Origin: JARRLC01 sp050290865
Lineage (GTDB): Bacteria; Pseudomonadota; Alphaproteobacteria; Rhizobiales; Rhodomicrobiaceae
NCBI GenBank assembly: GCA_050290865.1
Contig: JBNKIW010000034.1
Coordinates: 1-29,229, forward strand
Length of the DNA stretch: 29,229 bases
Direction: 5' to 3'
Part shown: piece after piece, positions 15,160 through 22,635 of the stretch
How the letters are laid out: the number at the start of each line of letters is the position of its first letter
How positions within the stretch are numbered: position 1 is the first letter of the stretch
Program-made: the position numbers and the translations under genes
Notes under the pieces: model-generated
Told to the model about the DNA's origin: nothing
The model's database searches: none
Seen by the model: the letters and a program-made list of their open reading frames with translations, nothing else

Positions 15160-16569
15160 TCATTCCGCGATTGGCCGCAACGGGCGCATGACGCGGAGGC
15201 CGTCCAGCGCCTCGGGGGGCTTCGCCTTCGCCGCAGAGCGTACGCCGCCCCGCGTGCAACTGCGAGGGTTGTCCTCCAGCCACTCCCATCCCGTGCATTT
15301 CCGTTTGCCGCTGTCGAATGCCGCGCGCTGCCTTCTTTCGGCCTCCCCGGCTGAAACCAGGCGGTAGGGATGCCCCGTCTTCCGGGATAGCCATTTGATG
15401 AAGGCGTCGGCCTCGCGAGGCCTGATGCCGCGCACCGGCCGGTGTGGATCGGTGCCGCCAGCGCTGCTATAGCGCGCGCATGCACCGTCGGCGACACAGA
15501 CGTTCCATTCCGCGATCGTGATTTCCGACCGGCTGATGGCGACGGTTCTCCGCCGCTTCCGCGGCGTGGCGCGGCGAGCGGCCGTTCCGGCCCGCGCTTC
15601 GCTCGGAAGAACCGCCATGACCGGACAGCCGTCGCAGTCTGCGAATTGGCTCAGCCCGCCCTGCCCCCGGCCCGGTTCGATCGGCGGCTCTGCCGCGGGG
15701 GCCTGGTCCGGGCGGAGTTCCTCGCGGGATAGCGCCGCGTGCCGGTCCTGCGGCAGGCTGCCCACGGCAGCCGGATCCGTCTTCGCCGGCGTCTTCTCGC
15801 GCCGTGGCGTGGGTTCCGGCTGGGTGGTACGAGCAGCGGAATTCATCGGCTGCCGCTCATCCCTGCCTTGAGGTTTGTCAACCCGCGGCTTTCCCGAGGC
15901 GGCGGTACGTGGCGCTTCCCGGACTGGGCCAGTGTTTTCGGCTGGCCCCACCGGCTCAGCGCGAGACTGCGCGCGCGCCGTAGCCTTTGCCGCGTCGTTT
16001 TCGACCACCGCGTCGCGCGGAGCCGTCGCGGCAGGATCGTCGCCGCTGGCCGCTCCGGGGCTCGCCGCGACATCCTGCTTTTCGGGTGTTTCTTTCGCCG
16101 GCGCTTTTTCCACGCGGACCGGCTCCACGCGGGCGGTATTTGCGGCTTTGCGGCTCGCGGGAGCGGTCGGAACGGATTCCGCCTGCCTGCGGACCGCCTT
16201 ATCCGCCTTCGCCGGTTGGGTCGGTCCTTCCGGCGCTGCCAGTTGCGCGCCACCGCTGACAAGCAGGAACAGCACGACCGGCGCCGTGACGAGTACGGCA
16301 ATCAGCGCTGCGAGGCGTGCCCACTGTCTCACGCGGGAGCGCTCGCGCGTCTCGGCGAATGCGAGCCATTCGTTGTATGCCTCGCGCCGGGAGGCATCTT
16401 TCAGGGCTTCGTAAGCCGTATTGACGAGTTTGAACTGCTCGGCCGTAGCCGCGTCGGGATTGAGATCGGGGTGGCATTCCTTCGCGCGCTCGCGGAAGGC
16501 CTGTTTGACCGCCTCGTCATCGGCATCCCGGCCGATTCCCAGTACTGCGTAATAATTCGTAGCACCCAT
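15160..16569 (-). CDS. J-domain / transmembrane / FGE-sulfatase-like fusion protein
   Basis: 469 aa. Residues 4-68 are a J domain (NYYAVLGIGRDADDEAVKQAF, then KECHPDLNPD with the HPD motif at 33-35), the part that stimulates Hsp70/DnaK. A single hydrophobic helix follows (about 86-105, ALIAVLVTAPVVLFLLVSG), then about 200 residues of Ala/Pro/Lys/Glu-rich disordered linker. The C-terminal third resembles a formylglycine-generating-enzyme (SUMF1) fold: FADCDGCPVMAVLPS, ISRSEITIAEWNVCVADGAC, RPVRGIRPREADAFIKWLSRKTGHPYRLVSAGEAE, ending GLRVMRP. The usual GSFxMGS strand is missing and the domain is shortened. The topology would put the J domain in the cytoplasm and the FGE-like part in the periplasm. 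The start ATG 16569 has a weak ribosome-binding site. Confidence 0.8.
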   Translation of the reverse strand: MGATNYYAVLGIGRDADDEAVKQAFRERAKECHPDLNPDAATAEQFKLVNTAYEALKDASRREAYNEWLAFAETRERSRVRQWARLAALIAVLVTAPVVLFLLVSGGAQLAAPEGPTQPAKADKAVRRQAESVPTAPASRKAANTARVEPVRVEKAPAKETPEKQDVAASPGAASGDDPAATAPRDAVVENDAAKATARAQSRAEPVGPAENTGPVREAPRTAASGKPRVDKPQGRDERQPMNSAARTTQPEPTPRREKTPAKTDPAAVGSLPQDRHAALSREELRPDQAPAAEPPIEPGRGQGGLSQFADCDGCPVMAVLPSEARAGTAARRATPRKRRRTVAISRSEITIAEWNVCVADGACARYSSAGGTDPHRPVRGIRPREADAFIKWLSRKTGHPYRLVSAGEAERRQRAAFDSGKRKCTGWEWLEDNPRSCTRGGVRSAAKAKPPEALDGLRVMRPLRPIAE

Positions 16570-17027
16570 AACAGCTTGCCGCTCTCGTCACCCAGAAAAT
16601 GCATCGCGCTTGACGAGGTTCGCCCCAAGATGAGCCAAACGCCGTGCGTCTGCAACTTGCCGCGTCAATATGGCCGGGCACCGCTGGAGCGCCTCACGCA
16701 CCGGCAGGATAAGTAAAACTACGTTTATAGCAACCTTCAAACAGCCGCGCCACGAAGCGGGCTCGTTCCCGCCGCCCGGTCCTGCCTCGAATGCCGCGCT
16801 GCGCATCCTTGGCGGACTGTGCCCTCCCGCGCAAGCGCGAAATTGGCGCGGGGGCAGCCGCGCTGCGTCAAGCCCTGCGTCCGAGGAATAGCGTCCCGCA
16901 TCGGGACGGCACAGGCCGTAAAGACGCGGCGGCGCGCGTGCCGGAGAGATGGTTGATGTTGCATTGCAGCAATTGAGACAAATTGCCGCTAACCGTAGGA
17001 ATAATAATGCATTTCCAGCTATGCCGA
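16570..17027. other. Non-coding stretch upstream of the J-domain gene
   Basis: No credible coding sequence. A GC-rich hairpin (CCCGCGC / GCGCGGG) lies at about 16830-16858, CGTCCC-GCATC-GGGACG at 16892-16908, and GCAATT/AATTGC at 16969-16986. The promoter of the J-domain gene must lie here on the minus strand, but I could not place it. Confidence 0.4.
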
Positions 17028-17048
17028 TTCGCATGGATGACATGCGAA
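17028..17048. promoter_or_regulatory. Inverted repeat, possible operator for the small RNA
   Basis: TTCGCATG-GATGA-CATGCGAA is a perfect 8-bp inverted repeat with a 5-bp spacer, about 45 bp upstream of the predicted small-RNA start. The size and spacing suit a dimeric transcription factor. Confidence 0.45.
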
Positions 17049-17092
17049 ATGGTGGATTGTGCAACGCGGCAGAGTGGACCATCTTAATAGGT

Positions 17093-17181
17093 GACGCACG
17101 CCAAGTGCGGAAGGCCGGTTCCTCCCTCCCTATCGGTCTTCATTCTTTCGCGCCAGCGGTTTCAGCCGCTGGCGTTTTTTT
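17093..17181 (+). ncRNA. Predicted small RNA with an anti-Shine-Dalgarno loop
   Basis: Three hairpins follow in a row. CGCAC-GCCAA-GTGCG (17095-17109) comes first. AAGGCCGGT (17111-17119) then pairs with ATCGGTCTT (17132-17140) over nine pairs, two of them G-U, and presents the 12-nt loop TCCTCCCTCCCT. An intrinsic terminator comes last (17151-17181). The T-run proves plus-strand transcription, yet no plus-strand gene lies upstream for over 1.9 kb. A CCTCC-rich loop is complementary to ribosome-binding sites and is the hallmark of alphaproteobacterial trans-acting sRNAs such as the ar14/NfeR1 and CcsR-like groups. The 5' end is a guess from a weak promoter (TTGTGC at 17057, ATCTTA at 17081). 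Confidence 0.65.
17151..17181 (+). terminator. Rho-independent terminator
   Basis: CGCCAGCGG (17151-17159) and CCGCTGGCG (17166-17174) form a perfect 9-bp stem with a 6-nt loop, followed by seven Ts. It acts on the plus strand; the minus side has no T-run, so it is not the terminator of the neighbouring VOC gene. Confidence 0.9.
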
Positions 17182-17213
17182 GCATGGCGAAGGCGAGCAC
17201 CGCACGCCCAGCG

Positions 17214-17627
17214 CTATTTCGGCTCGGTGCCCTCAGGCCCCGGCTTGCCAACACCGAAGGCCGCCCCTTGCGGATCACGCAACAGCGCAAAACGCCCGGC
17301 ATTGGGTATATCGAACGGCTCCTCGATGACGCACCCACCGAGTTCCACCGCCTGCCGCGCGCATTCGTCAACGTCGTCCACGGCAATGAATGGAAACCAC
17401 AGCGCCTCACCCACGGGCACGCGCGAGGACAGCTTCATCATGCCGCCGACCTGGTTCCACCCCATCATCCAGACGGTATACAGCTCATCGCCCTCTGCCG
17501 GCGCCGCGTGCGCATCTTTCGCGCTGATCCTGAACGGCTGCCAGCCAACGAGGCGCGAATAGAAGTTGATGGCCCCCTCCTCATCAGGGGTGCGCAACTC
17601 GTTCCACCAAACCGTGCCTGTCGCCAT
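17214..17627 (-). CDS. VOC-family protein (glyoxalase/bleomycin-resistance-like)
   Basis: 137 aa single-domain vicinal-oxygen-chelate protein. It begins GTVWWNELRTPDEEGAINFYSRLVGWQPF and continues GDELYTVWMMGWNQVGGMMKL, PFIAVDDVDECARQAVELGGCVIEEPFDIPNAGRFALLRDPQGAAFGV. The paired beta-alpha-beta-beta-beta units and the terminal DPQGAAFGV are typical of small VOC proteins annotated as lactoylglutathione lyase relatives or hydroxylase-like proteins. Glu9 and other possible metal ligands are present, but the substrate is unknown. The ribosome-binding site GGAGGAGT lies 4-5 nt before the ATG. It is monocistronic. Confidence 0.85.
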   Translation of the reverse strand: MATGTVWWNELRTPDEEGAINFYSRLVGWQPFRISAKDAHAAPAEGDELYTVWMMGWNQVGGMMKLSSRVPVGEALWFPFIAVDDVDECARQAVELGGCVIEEPFDIPNAGRFALLRDPQGAAFGVGKPGPEGTEPK

Positions 17628-17743
17628 TGTAACTCCTCCCCACGCTACGTCCCGCGTCTACGGATGATCCCAATGGTTTCTCAATGGCCATTTTCGCCAA
17701 GCCGCTTCAATCACCAGCTTACCCACTTGGTGAAACAAGACAA

Positions 17744-17888
17744 TATCCGACTTGTTGAATCGGATAAGTGGCCGCACATGTAGTGACTTTTCGGACAGGG
17801 ATTGCCCGGTCGGGTTAATCCCTTAGCTGCTTTCAGTAGCGCGTTGCCGTGAACGCGCCTATCCGTGAAAACGCATAGGCATTTTCAC
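17744..17888. repeat. Run of inverted repeats in the intergenic region
   Basis: Several perfect inverted repeats follow closely: TATCCGA/TCGGATA (17744-17766), GGGATT/AATCCC (17798-17822), GCGCGTT/AACGCGC (17839-17858), GCCTAT/ATAGGC (17857-17880) and GTGAAAA/TTTTCAC (17865-17888). The last two interlock and cannot both form fully. The block suggests a structured RNA or a set of operator sites; which strand is used is unknown. Confidence 0.4.
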
Positions 17889-17909
17889 TTGGGATTCCGG
17901 CGGTTGGCC

Positions 17910-17943
17910 AAAAAATATCGCCACATGGCAACATATGGCGATA
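17910..17943 (-). terminator. Rho-independent terminator of the EF-G-like gene
   Basis: On the minus strand, TATCGCCA, a 12-nt loop and TGGCGATA are followed by six Ts (plus-strand 17943 down to 17910). It lies about 85 nt after the stop of the EF-G-like gene. A further 11-bp inverted repeat, CACCGGGCGTG/CACGCCCGGTG (17976-18012), sits between the two. Confidence 0.8.
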
Positions 17944-18026
17944 AGGAGCACGATGTTCGTGAGATGCGATAACATCACCGGGCGTGGTTCGGATCCAAAG
18001 TCACGCCCGGTGGAAATTGCGCCCTG

Positions 18027-20072
18027 TCAGGCCGCGGCCGAATGCAGGGCCAGAACCTGATCGGCCAGCTTGCCGGTCAACTCGGCGAGATGGTCGAACC
18101 GGGCTTCATAGGAGCCCGCGCCCGCCGTGGCCGAGCGCAGCTCAATGATCACGTCCTGCATCTCCGCCTCCGGGATGTGGGCGCGCACGACGTCCCAGCC
18201 CGGCCAGCCCGGTTTGGGGTCGAAGCCGAGGATCTGACCGCGCCGCGAAGAAATGATGGCGTTGGTCTTGGCCGTGGCATCGCTGGGCACCGAGATTTCC
18301 ACTGCCACGACCGGCTCCAGCAGGACCGGCGAGCATTTCGGCATTCCCTCCTGCATCGCCAGACGCCCGGCGGCGCGGAAGGCCATGTCCGAGGAGTCGA
18401 CCGTGTGATAGGAGCCGTCCTTGAGACACACGGCAACATCCACGACGGGGAATCCCAGCGGACCGGTACCGAGATAGTCGCGCACGCCATATTCGACCGA
18501 AGGGATGTACTGCCGTGGCACGGCGCCGCCCGTGATCACCTCGGAGAACGCGAAGCCGGCGCCGCGCTCCAGAGGCTTGATCTCGACGACGACATCACCG
18601 AACTGCCCGTGCCCGCCCGACTGCTTCTTATGCCGCCCGCGTATCTCGACGGATTTCCGGATCGTTTCCTTGTAGGGGATCTGGCGCTGCCGTGTCTCCG
18701 CATTCACGCCATAGCGCCGCAGCAGTTGTTTGAGAGCGACGCGCAGATGCATCTCGCCCTGGCCCCACAGGACCATCTCACCCGTATCCTGGGAATGAAC
18801 GAGCGCCAGAGACGGGTCTTCTTCGGTGATCTTTCCGAGCGAGGCCGTAAGCTTGATTTCATCCTTCCGCTCCGCCGCCGCGAGAGCGAGGCCATAGACC
18901 GGAGAGGATGGCAGCGGTGCGGCGACCTGCGTGACCACCTTCTTCTCGGTCGTCAGGGTTTCGCCTGTCTTGACACTCTCCAGCCGGCCCAGACCGACGG
19001 TTTCGCCGGGTGACGCGCCATCGCGTTTCTTCGGCTCCTGGCCGAGCAGGGAGAAGACGCCGGAGATACGCTCCTCGCCATGCGGCGTCGTCACAGTCAT
19101 ACCGTCGGCGAAGTTGCCTTTGAGCACCCGCACCAGCGACAGCTTCCCCGCATGTGCGGTGTGGTAGGTCTTGATGACCTGCGCGCAGGGCGACTCCCCG
19201 GTAACGCCCAGACGCGCTGCCGTCTTTTCCACCGTAGGCGCCTCATGGCGGAGCGCTTTCAGAAGCCGCGTGACGCCGTGGCCGTGTTCCGCCGAACCGA
19301 GAAGCACCGGACAAATCTTACCGTCGCGCAAATCCTGGGAAAGATCGGCGAACACTTTGTCCTGCGGCGGCGGGATATCGCTCAGCAACTGCTCCATCAG
19401 CTCGTCGTCGTAATCGGCGAGCTTCTCCAGCATCGAGAAGCGTTCCTCGGCCTCGGACTGCGTCATGTCGGCGGGAATCTCCACCACCTCGCTCGGTGCG
19501 TGCTCGCGGTAGATGAAAGCGCGTTCGAGCGCCAGATCGACGAACCCGGTGGCGATGCCCTTCTGCCAGATCGGGATCTGGCGCACGACAAGGGGCAGTC
19601 CGCTGGCCGGCTGGAGCATCGGCAGGATATCGCGGACGGCCACGTTCTCCTTGTCGATCTTGTTTAGGAACATGAAGTGCGGAATCTGTCGGTCTTCCAA
19701 CTGCTTGAGGATGAGCTGCAGAGCGGGGATCTTCTTCTCGTCGGCTTCACAGACGACGACGGCGGCATCGCAAGCCGTCAGCGCCGATTGCATCTCATAC
19801 TGAAACTCGATGGAACCGGGACAGTCGAGGAAGGTGAACTTCTCGTCGAGATAAGTGACGTCGGCAACGTTCAGCGCGACGCTCATGCCGTGATCGCGGG
19901 CTTCGGGGGTCGCATCGCCCACCATGTTGCCCGCGGCTGCGGTGCCCTGGCGGTTGATCACGTCGGTGCGCGCCAGGATGGCTTCAAGGAGAGAGGTCTT
20001 TCCGCTTACATAAGGACCGACCAATGCAATGCAGCGGGGGCTTCTGGATGCATGGCCGCTTGACGAGCCCAT
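18027..20072 (-). CDS. Elongation factor G-like translational GTPase
   Basis: 681 aa from ATG 20072, fixed by a strong ribosome-binding site (GAAGGAGG, 7 nt upstream). The GTPase domain has G1 GPYVSGKT (19-26), G3 DCPGS (83-87) and G4 NKID. Domain II (VIKTYHTAHAGKLSLVRVLKG), domain III (DPSLALVHSQDTGEMVLWGQGEMHLRVAL), domain IV (GRHKKQSGGHGQFGDVVVEIKPLE) and domain V (EISVPSDATAKTNAIISSRRGQILG) follow, as in EF-G. The catalytic switch II His of DTPGH is replaced by Ser87, and G1 begins GPY rather than GHI, which separates it from housekeeping FusA. It belongs to an alphaproteobacterial EF-G-like group of unclear role. It is single-gene, with its own terminator downstream. Confidence 0.88.
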   Translation of the reverse strand: MGSSSGHASRSPRCIALVGPYVSGKTSLLEAILARTDVINRQGTAAAGNMVGDATPEARDHGMSVALNVADVTYLDEKFTFLDCPGSIEFQYEMQSALTACDAAVVVCEADEKKIPALQLILKQLEDRQIPHFMFLNKIDKENVAVRDILPMLQPASGLPLVVRQIPIWQKGIATGFVDLALERAFIYREHAPSEVVEIPADMTQSEAEERFSMLEKLADYDDELMEQLLSDIPPPQDKVFADLSQDLRDGKICPVLLGSAEHGHGVTRLLKALRHEAPTVEKTAARLGVTGESPCAQVIKTYHTAHAGKLSLVRVLKGNFADGMTVTTPHGEERISGVFSLLGQEPKKRDGASPGETVGLGRLESVKTGETLTTEKKVVTQVAAPLPSSPVYGLALAAAERKDEIKLTASLGKITEEDPSLALVHSQDTGEMVLWGQGEMHLRVALKQLLRRYGVNAETRQRQIPYKETIRKSVEIRGRHKKQSGGHGQFGDVVVEIKPLERGAGFAFSEVITGGAVPRQYIPSVEYGVRDYLGTGPLGFPVVDVAVCLKDGSYHTVDSSDMAFRAAGRLAMQEGMPKCSPVLLEPVVAVEISVPSDATAKTNAIISSRRGQILGFDPKPGWPGWDVVRAHIPEAEMQDVIIELRSATAGAGSYEARFDHLAELTGKLADQVLALHSAAA

Positions 20073-20355
20073 AATTGTCCTCCTTCGCAAAAGGGTGGGG
20101 ATGTGTGCCGGATCGTTACATGGGAACAGTAACCTTCATGAGGTGCGGTTCTCGCACGCTTGGATTGCACATGGTGACAAGGTGTAAGAAGGTTGGCAAG
20201 AGGTTGTCTTGTCCTTGTAATAGACGGAAACAGGAATTGTTGACGCGCTAATTCTTATCAAAACCCTCAGCTTTTATTTTGCTGCGGCGCATGAATAGTG
20301 CTGCAACGCAATATCCGGGCGAGACATCAGGCGGAAACGCGTCCGGCTGTGGTCG
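20073..20355. other. Intergenic region upstream of the EF-G-like gene
   Basis: The 283 bp between nadC and the EF-G-like gene are relatively AT-rich. A short inverted repeat, GTGCG-GTTCT-CGCAC (20143-20157), lies about 70 bp upstream of the start of the EF-G-like gene. The promoter must be here, but no -35/-10 pair is convincing. Confidence 0.35.
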
Positions 20356-21213
20356 TTATCCCGCGAAATCCAGCCCCAGATCGAGCACGGGCGAAGAGTG
20401 CGTCAGCGCTCCAACCGAGATGAGATCCACGCCGGTCTCGGCGATTTCGCGCACCGTGGCGAGGGTCACGCCACCCGACGCCTCAAGCACCGCCCGGTCT
20501 TTTGCCATGGCGACGGCCTGACGCATGTCCGCGGCGCTCATGTTGTCGAGCAGGGCAACATCGATGGGGTAGCGGAGCGCTTCTTCGAGCTGGGCGAGAC
20601 GATCCACCTCGACCTCGATCTTGACGAGATGACCGCACGCACGTTTCGCCTGGACAATCGCCGCGCCGACGCCGCCCGCCGCCGCGACGTGATTGTCCTT
20701 GATGAGGATAGCGTCGAACAGGCCGAAGCGATGGTTGACGCCACCACCCATGCGCACGGCGTATTTCTGGAAGGCACGCAGACCCGGCGTCGTCTTGCGC
20801 GTGCAGCAGATGCGCGCGCTCGTGCCCGCGATCGCCTCGGCGAAGGCATGCGTGTGGGTGGCGATGCCGCTCAGAGCCCCGAGAAAGTTGAGCGCCACGC
20901 GCTCCGCCGACAACAGCGCGCGTGCCTTGCCCGACACTTCGGCAATGGTCCCGCCCGCCGCCACGTCCTCGCCGTCACCGGTGACCACGCGAAACGTCAC
21001 GGCCGGATCGAGATGGCGAAAGGCGGCTTCGGCGAGCGGCAGCCCGGCGATGCGGCCGGCGTCCCGCGCGGCGATGACTGCCGAAAGCATGGCTGATGCG
21101 GGAATGATGGTGTTGGTGGTAATGTCGCCGGCGAGCCCCAGATCCTCGGCGAGCGCGGCCTCGATGGCCGGGCGGATCAGATGGGCTGGAAAGGGGACGT
21201 TAGCGGCGGACAT
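20356..21213 (-). CDS. nadC: Nicotinate-nucleotide pyrophosphorylase (carboxylating), quinolinate phosphoribosyltransferase
   Basis: 285 aa. The enzyme converts quinolinate and PRPP to nicotinate mononucleotide, CO2 and pyrophosphate in de novo NAD synthesis. Family landmarks in order: ALAEDLGLAGDITTNTIIP, ALNFLGALSGIATHTHAFAEAI, CTRKTTPGLRAFQKYAVRMGGGVNHRFGLFDAILIKDNH, KIEVEVD, DVALLDNMS, LEASGGVTLATVREIAETGVDLISVGALTHS. The RKTTPGLR and GGVNHR arginines and lysines bind PRPP and quinolinate. Full length for the family. nadA and nadB, often adjacent in alphaproteobacteria, are not within this window. No clear terminator is seen downstream. Confidence 0.96.
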   Translation of the reverse strand: MSAANVPFPAHLIRPAIEAALAEDLGLAGDITTNTIIPASAMLSAVIAARDAGRIAGLPLAEAAFRHLDPAVTFRVVTGDGEDVAAGGTIAEVSGKARALLSAERVALNFLGALSGIATHTHAFAEAIAGTSARICCTRKTTPGLRAFQKYAVRMGGGVNHRFGLFDAILIKDNHVAAAGGVGAAIVQAKRACGHLVKIEVEVDRLAQLEEALRYPIDVALLDNMSAADMRQAVAMAKDRAVLEASGGVTLATVREIAETGVDLISVGALTHSSPVLDLGLDFAG

Positions 21214-21339
21214 GGTCTGTCTCTCCTGGCTGTGCGGGCGCGCGGCAATATACGTCGTTCGTGCGAGAACCCGAAAGGGCTTTGGGGAGATGAGGCGGAA
21301 ATTATCGACTCTTCAGACTGGTGGGGGCCTCCGCAGCCT

Positions 21340-21579
21340 TGGTACGCAGGTGCGCCGCTCGTGCTCAGCATGGCGGAGGAAGAGGCCGGCGCCGACATTG
21401 CGCTGCTGCGCCTCGGCTTCGTTTTCGCAGTCGGCGAACGGCCACAGATGGTCGTGCCCGCAAACGTATGGCAAAGCGCGGAGAGTCTCGGATCATGGTC
21501 CCTGGTGGGCTGCACCGTTGCTCCCGGCTTCGACTTCGCGGGCTTCGAATTGGCACCGAAGGACTGGACGCCGGGATAG
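21340..21579 (+). pseudogene. C-terminal remnant of a DUF985-type cupin protein
   Basis: Reading from 21340: WYAGAPLVLSMAEEEAG, LLRLGFVFAVGERPQMVVPANVWQSAESLG and SWSLVGCTVAPGFDFAGFELAP, ending KDWTPG and a TAG stop. This is the second half of the small cupin family (DUF985), including the GERPQxVVPAxxWQ and GCTVAPGFxFxxFELA blocks. The first half, with the HRVxxDEVWH region, is missing; upstream sequence in frame is not family-like and no start codon with a ribosome-binding site is present. It is a truncated gene lying between nadC and the HAD gene. Confidence 0.7.
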
Positions 21580-21864
21580 CCGTCTTCGCCCGGGATCTCT
21601 CGGACCAGCAATGATTACAATACCCTGGGCGGCGCCGTTCGACGGGGCGTTTGGCGCTCGTCTAAGTCGCATCTTGCGCGGCACCACAATCAGACATTGG
21701 CCGTCAACCGGCATTTGCCATTGACGTTTTGATCACCCTGTTAGGTAATACCCCTTAGGTGTCTGGCCGCGAAGCGAACCGACGGACGCACCGACGGACG
21801 AAGTTTGACCGGCACGGGGAAGTCCTCGCCCCATGGCCACGCGGCAAATGATCAGGTTTCCGAA
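21580..21864. other. Intergenic region with the HAD gene promoter
   Basis: No coding potential recognised. It contains a TTGACG box (21721-21726) and a 20-bp motif at 21740-21759, described separately. GGTAAT at 21744-21749 would be a weak -10 at 17 bp from that box. Confidence 0.4.
21740..21759 (+). promoter_or_regulatory. Motif shared with the rfbB upstream region (copy 1)
   Basis: Reads GTTAGGTAATACCCCTTAGG. It matches 28977-28996 (minus strand) at 16 of 20 positions and lies 105 bp upstream of its gene, as does the other copy (102 bp). TACCCCT fits the NarL-type heptamer TACYYMT. It overlaps a possible -10 box. Confidence 0.45.
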
Positions 21865-22635
21865 ATGCAAGAAATCAAAGGCTTCCTTATCGACCTGGGT
21901 GGCGTCGTCTATCAGGGGAATGAGCCACTGCCCGGTTCGATAGAAGCTATCAAACGGCTCAGGAAGGCCGGCGTTCCATTCCGCTTTTTGACGAACACGA
22001 CCAGCAAGCCCAAACGCAGCATTCTGAGCAAGCTGCTGGACATCGGCGTGTCCGTCGAAAGCCACGAAATATTCACGCCGGCCCAGGCCGCCCGGACCTA
22101 TATCATCGACCACGACCTCAAGCCCCATTTTCTGATAACGCCCGCACTCTACGAAGATTTTGCGGATGTGCCCCCGGGCGCCATGCCTGCGGTCATCGTT
22201 GGCGACGCGGGGGACGGCTTCACGTACAGCAGTCTGAATACCGCCTTTCGCCAAGTTGAGGCTGGAGCCGAACTGATCGCGCTCGCCAATAATCGAAAAT
22301 TCCTCGGCGACGATGGTGAGATGTGTCTCGATGCCGGGGCATTTGTCGCCGCGCTAGAATTCGGGAGCGGCAAACGGGCGAAGGTGCTGGGCAAACCGTC
22401 CCCAGATTTCTTTCGACTTGCCGTCAAGTCGATGGGCCTCGCGGCAGCCGAAGCAGCCATGATCGGTGACGATGCGGAATTCGATGCGAGTGCGGCGGTG
22501 AAAGCGGGGCTGACCGGCGTGCTGGTCCGGACCGGCAAGTGGCGGCCTGGTGCTGCTGAAGGGCTTGACCCCGCGCCCAGCGCCCAGTTCGACAACCTGG
22601 AGCAAGCGGTCTACCAACTCCTGCCGGAAGATTGA
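21865..22635 (+). CDS. HAD-superfamily IIA hydrolase (LHPP/HDHD2-like phosphatase)
   Basis: 256 aa from ATG 21865 (AGG 8 nt upstream); a TTG at 21805 would add 20 residues without conserved sequence. Motif I is KGFLIDLGGVVYQGNEPLPGS, with the nucleophile Asp10 but Gly12 instead of the second Asp. Human LHPP and HDHD2 relatives have Ser at this place, so this fits that subgroup. Motif II is RFLTNTTSKP, motif III VLGKPSPDFF, motif IV MIGDDAEFDASAAVKAGLTGVLVRTGKW. IIA-type capping is expected between motifs II and III (about 80-180). Small phosphate esters or phosphoamidates are likely substrates. It appears monocistronic, preceded by a putative promoter with the shared motif at 21740. Confidence 0.87.
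   Translation: MQEIKGFLIDLGGVVYQGNEPLPGSIEAIKRLRKAGVPFRFLTNTTSKPKRSILSKLLDIGVSVESHEIFTPAQAARTYIIDHDLKPHFLITPALYEDFADVPPGAMPAVIVGDAGDGFTYSSLNTAFRQVEAGAELIALANNRKFLGDDGEMCLDAGAFVAALEFGSGKRAKVLGKPSPDFFRLAVKSMGLAAAEAAMIGDDAEFDASAAVKAGLTGVLVRTGKWRPGAAEGLDPAPSAQFDNLEQAVYQLLPED

Noticed and set aside
17857..17888. Stable H-type pseudoknot from the two interlocking repeats
   Set aside because: The connecting loop would be one nucleotide across a six-pair stem, too short to close; mutually exclusive hairpins are more likely.
17953..18060. 35-codon ORF with a perfect AAGGAG ribosome-binding site
   Set aside because: It runs through the terminator hairpin region and into the antisense end of the EF-G-like gene; the inverted repeat before it is explained as the minus-strand terminator, so the ribosome-binding site is probably chance.
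18042..19013. 323-codon plus-strand frame opposite the EF-G-like gene
   Set aside because: Antisense shadow in high-GC DNA; no motif and no ribosome-binding site.
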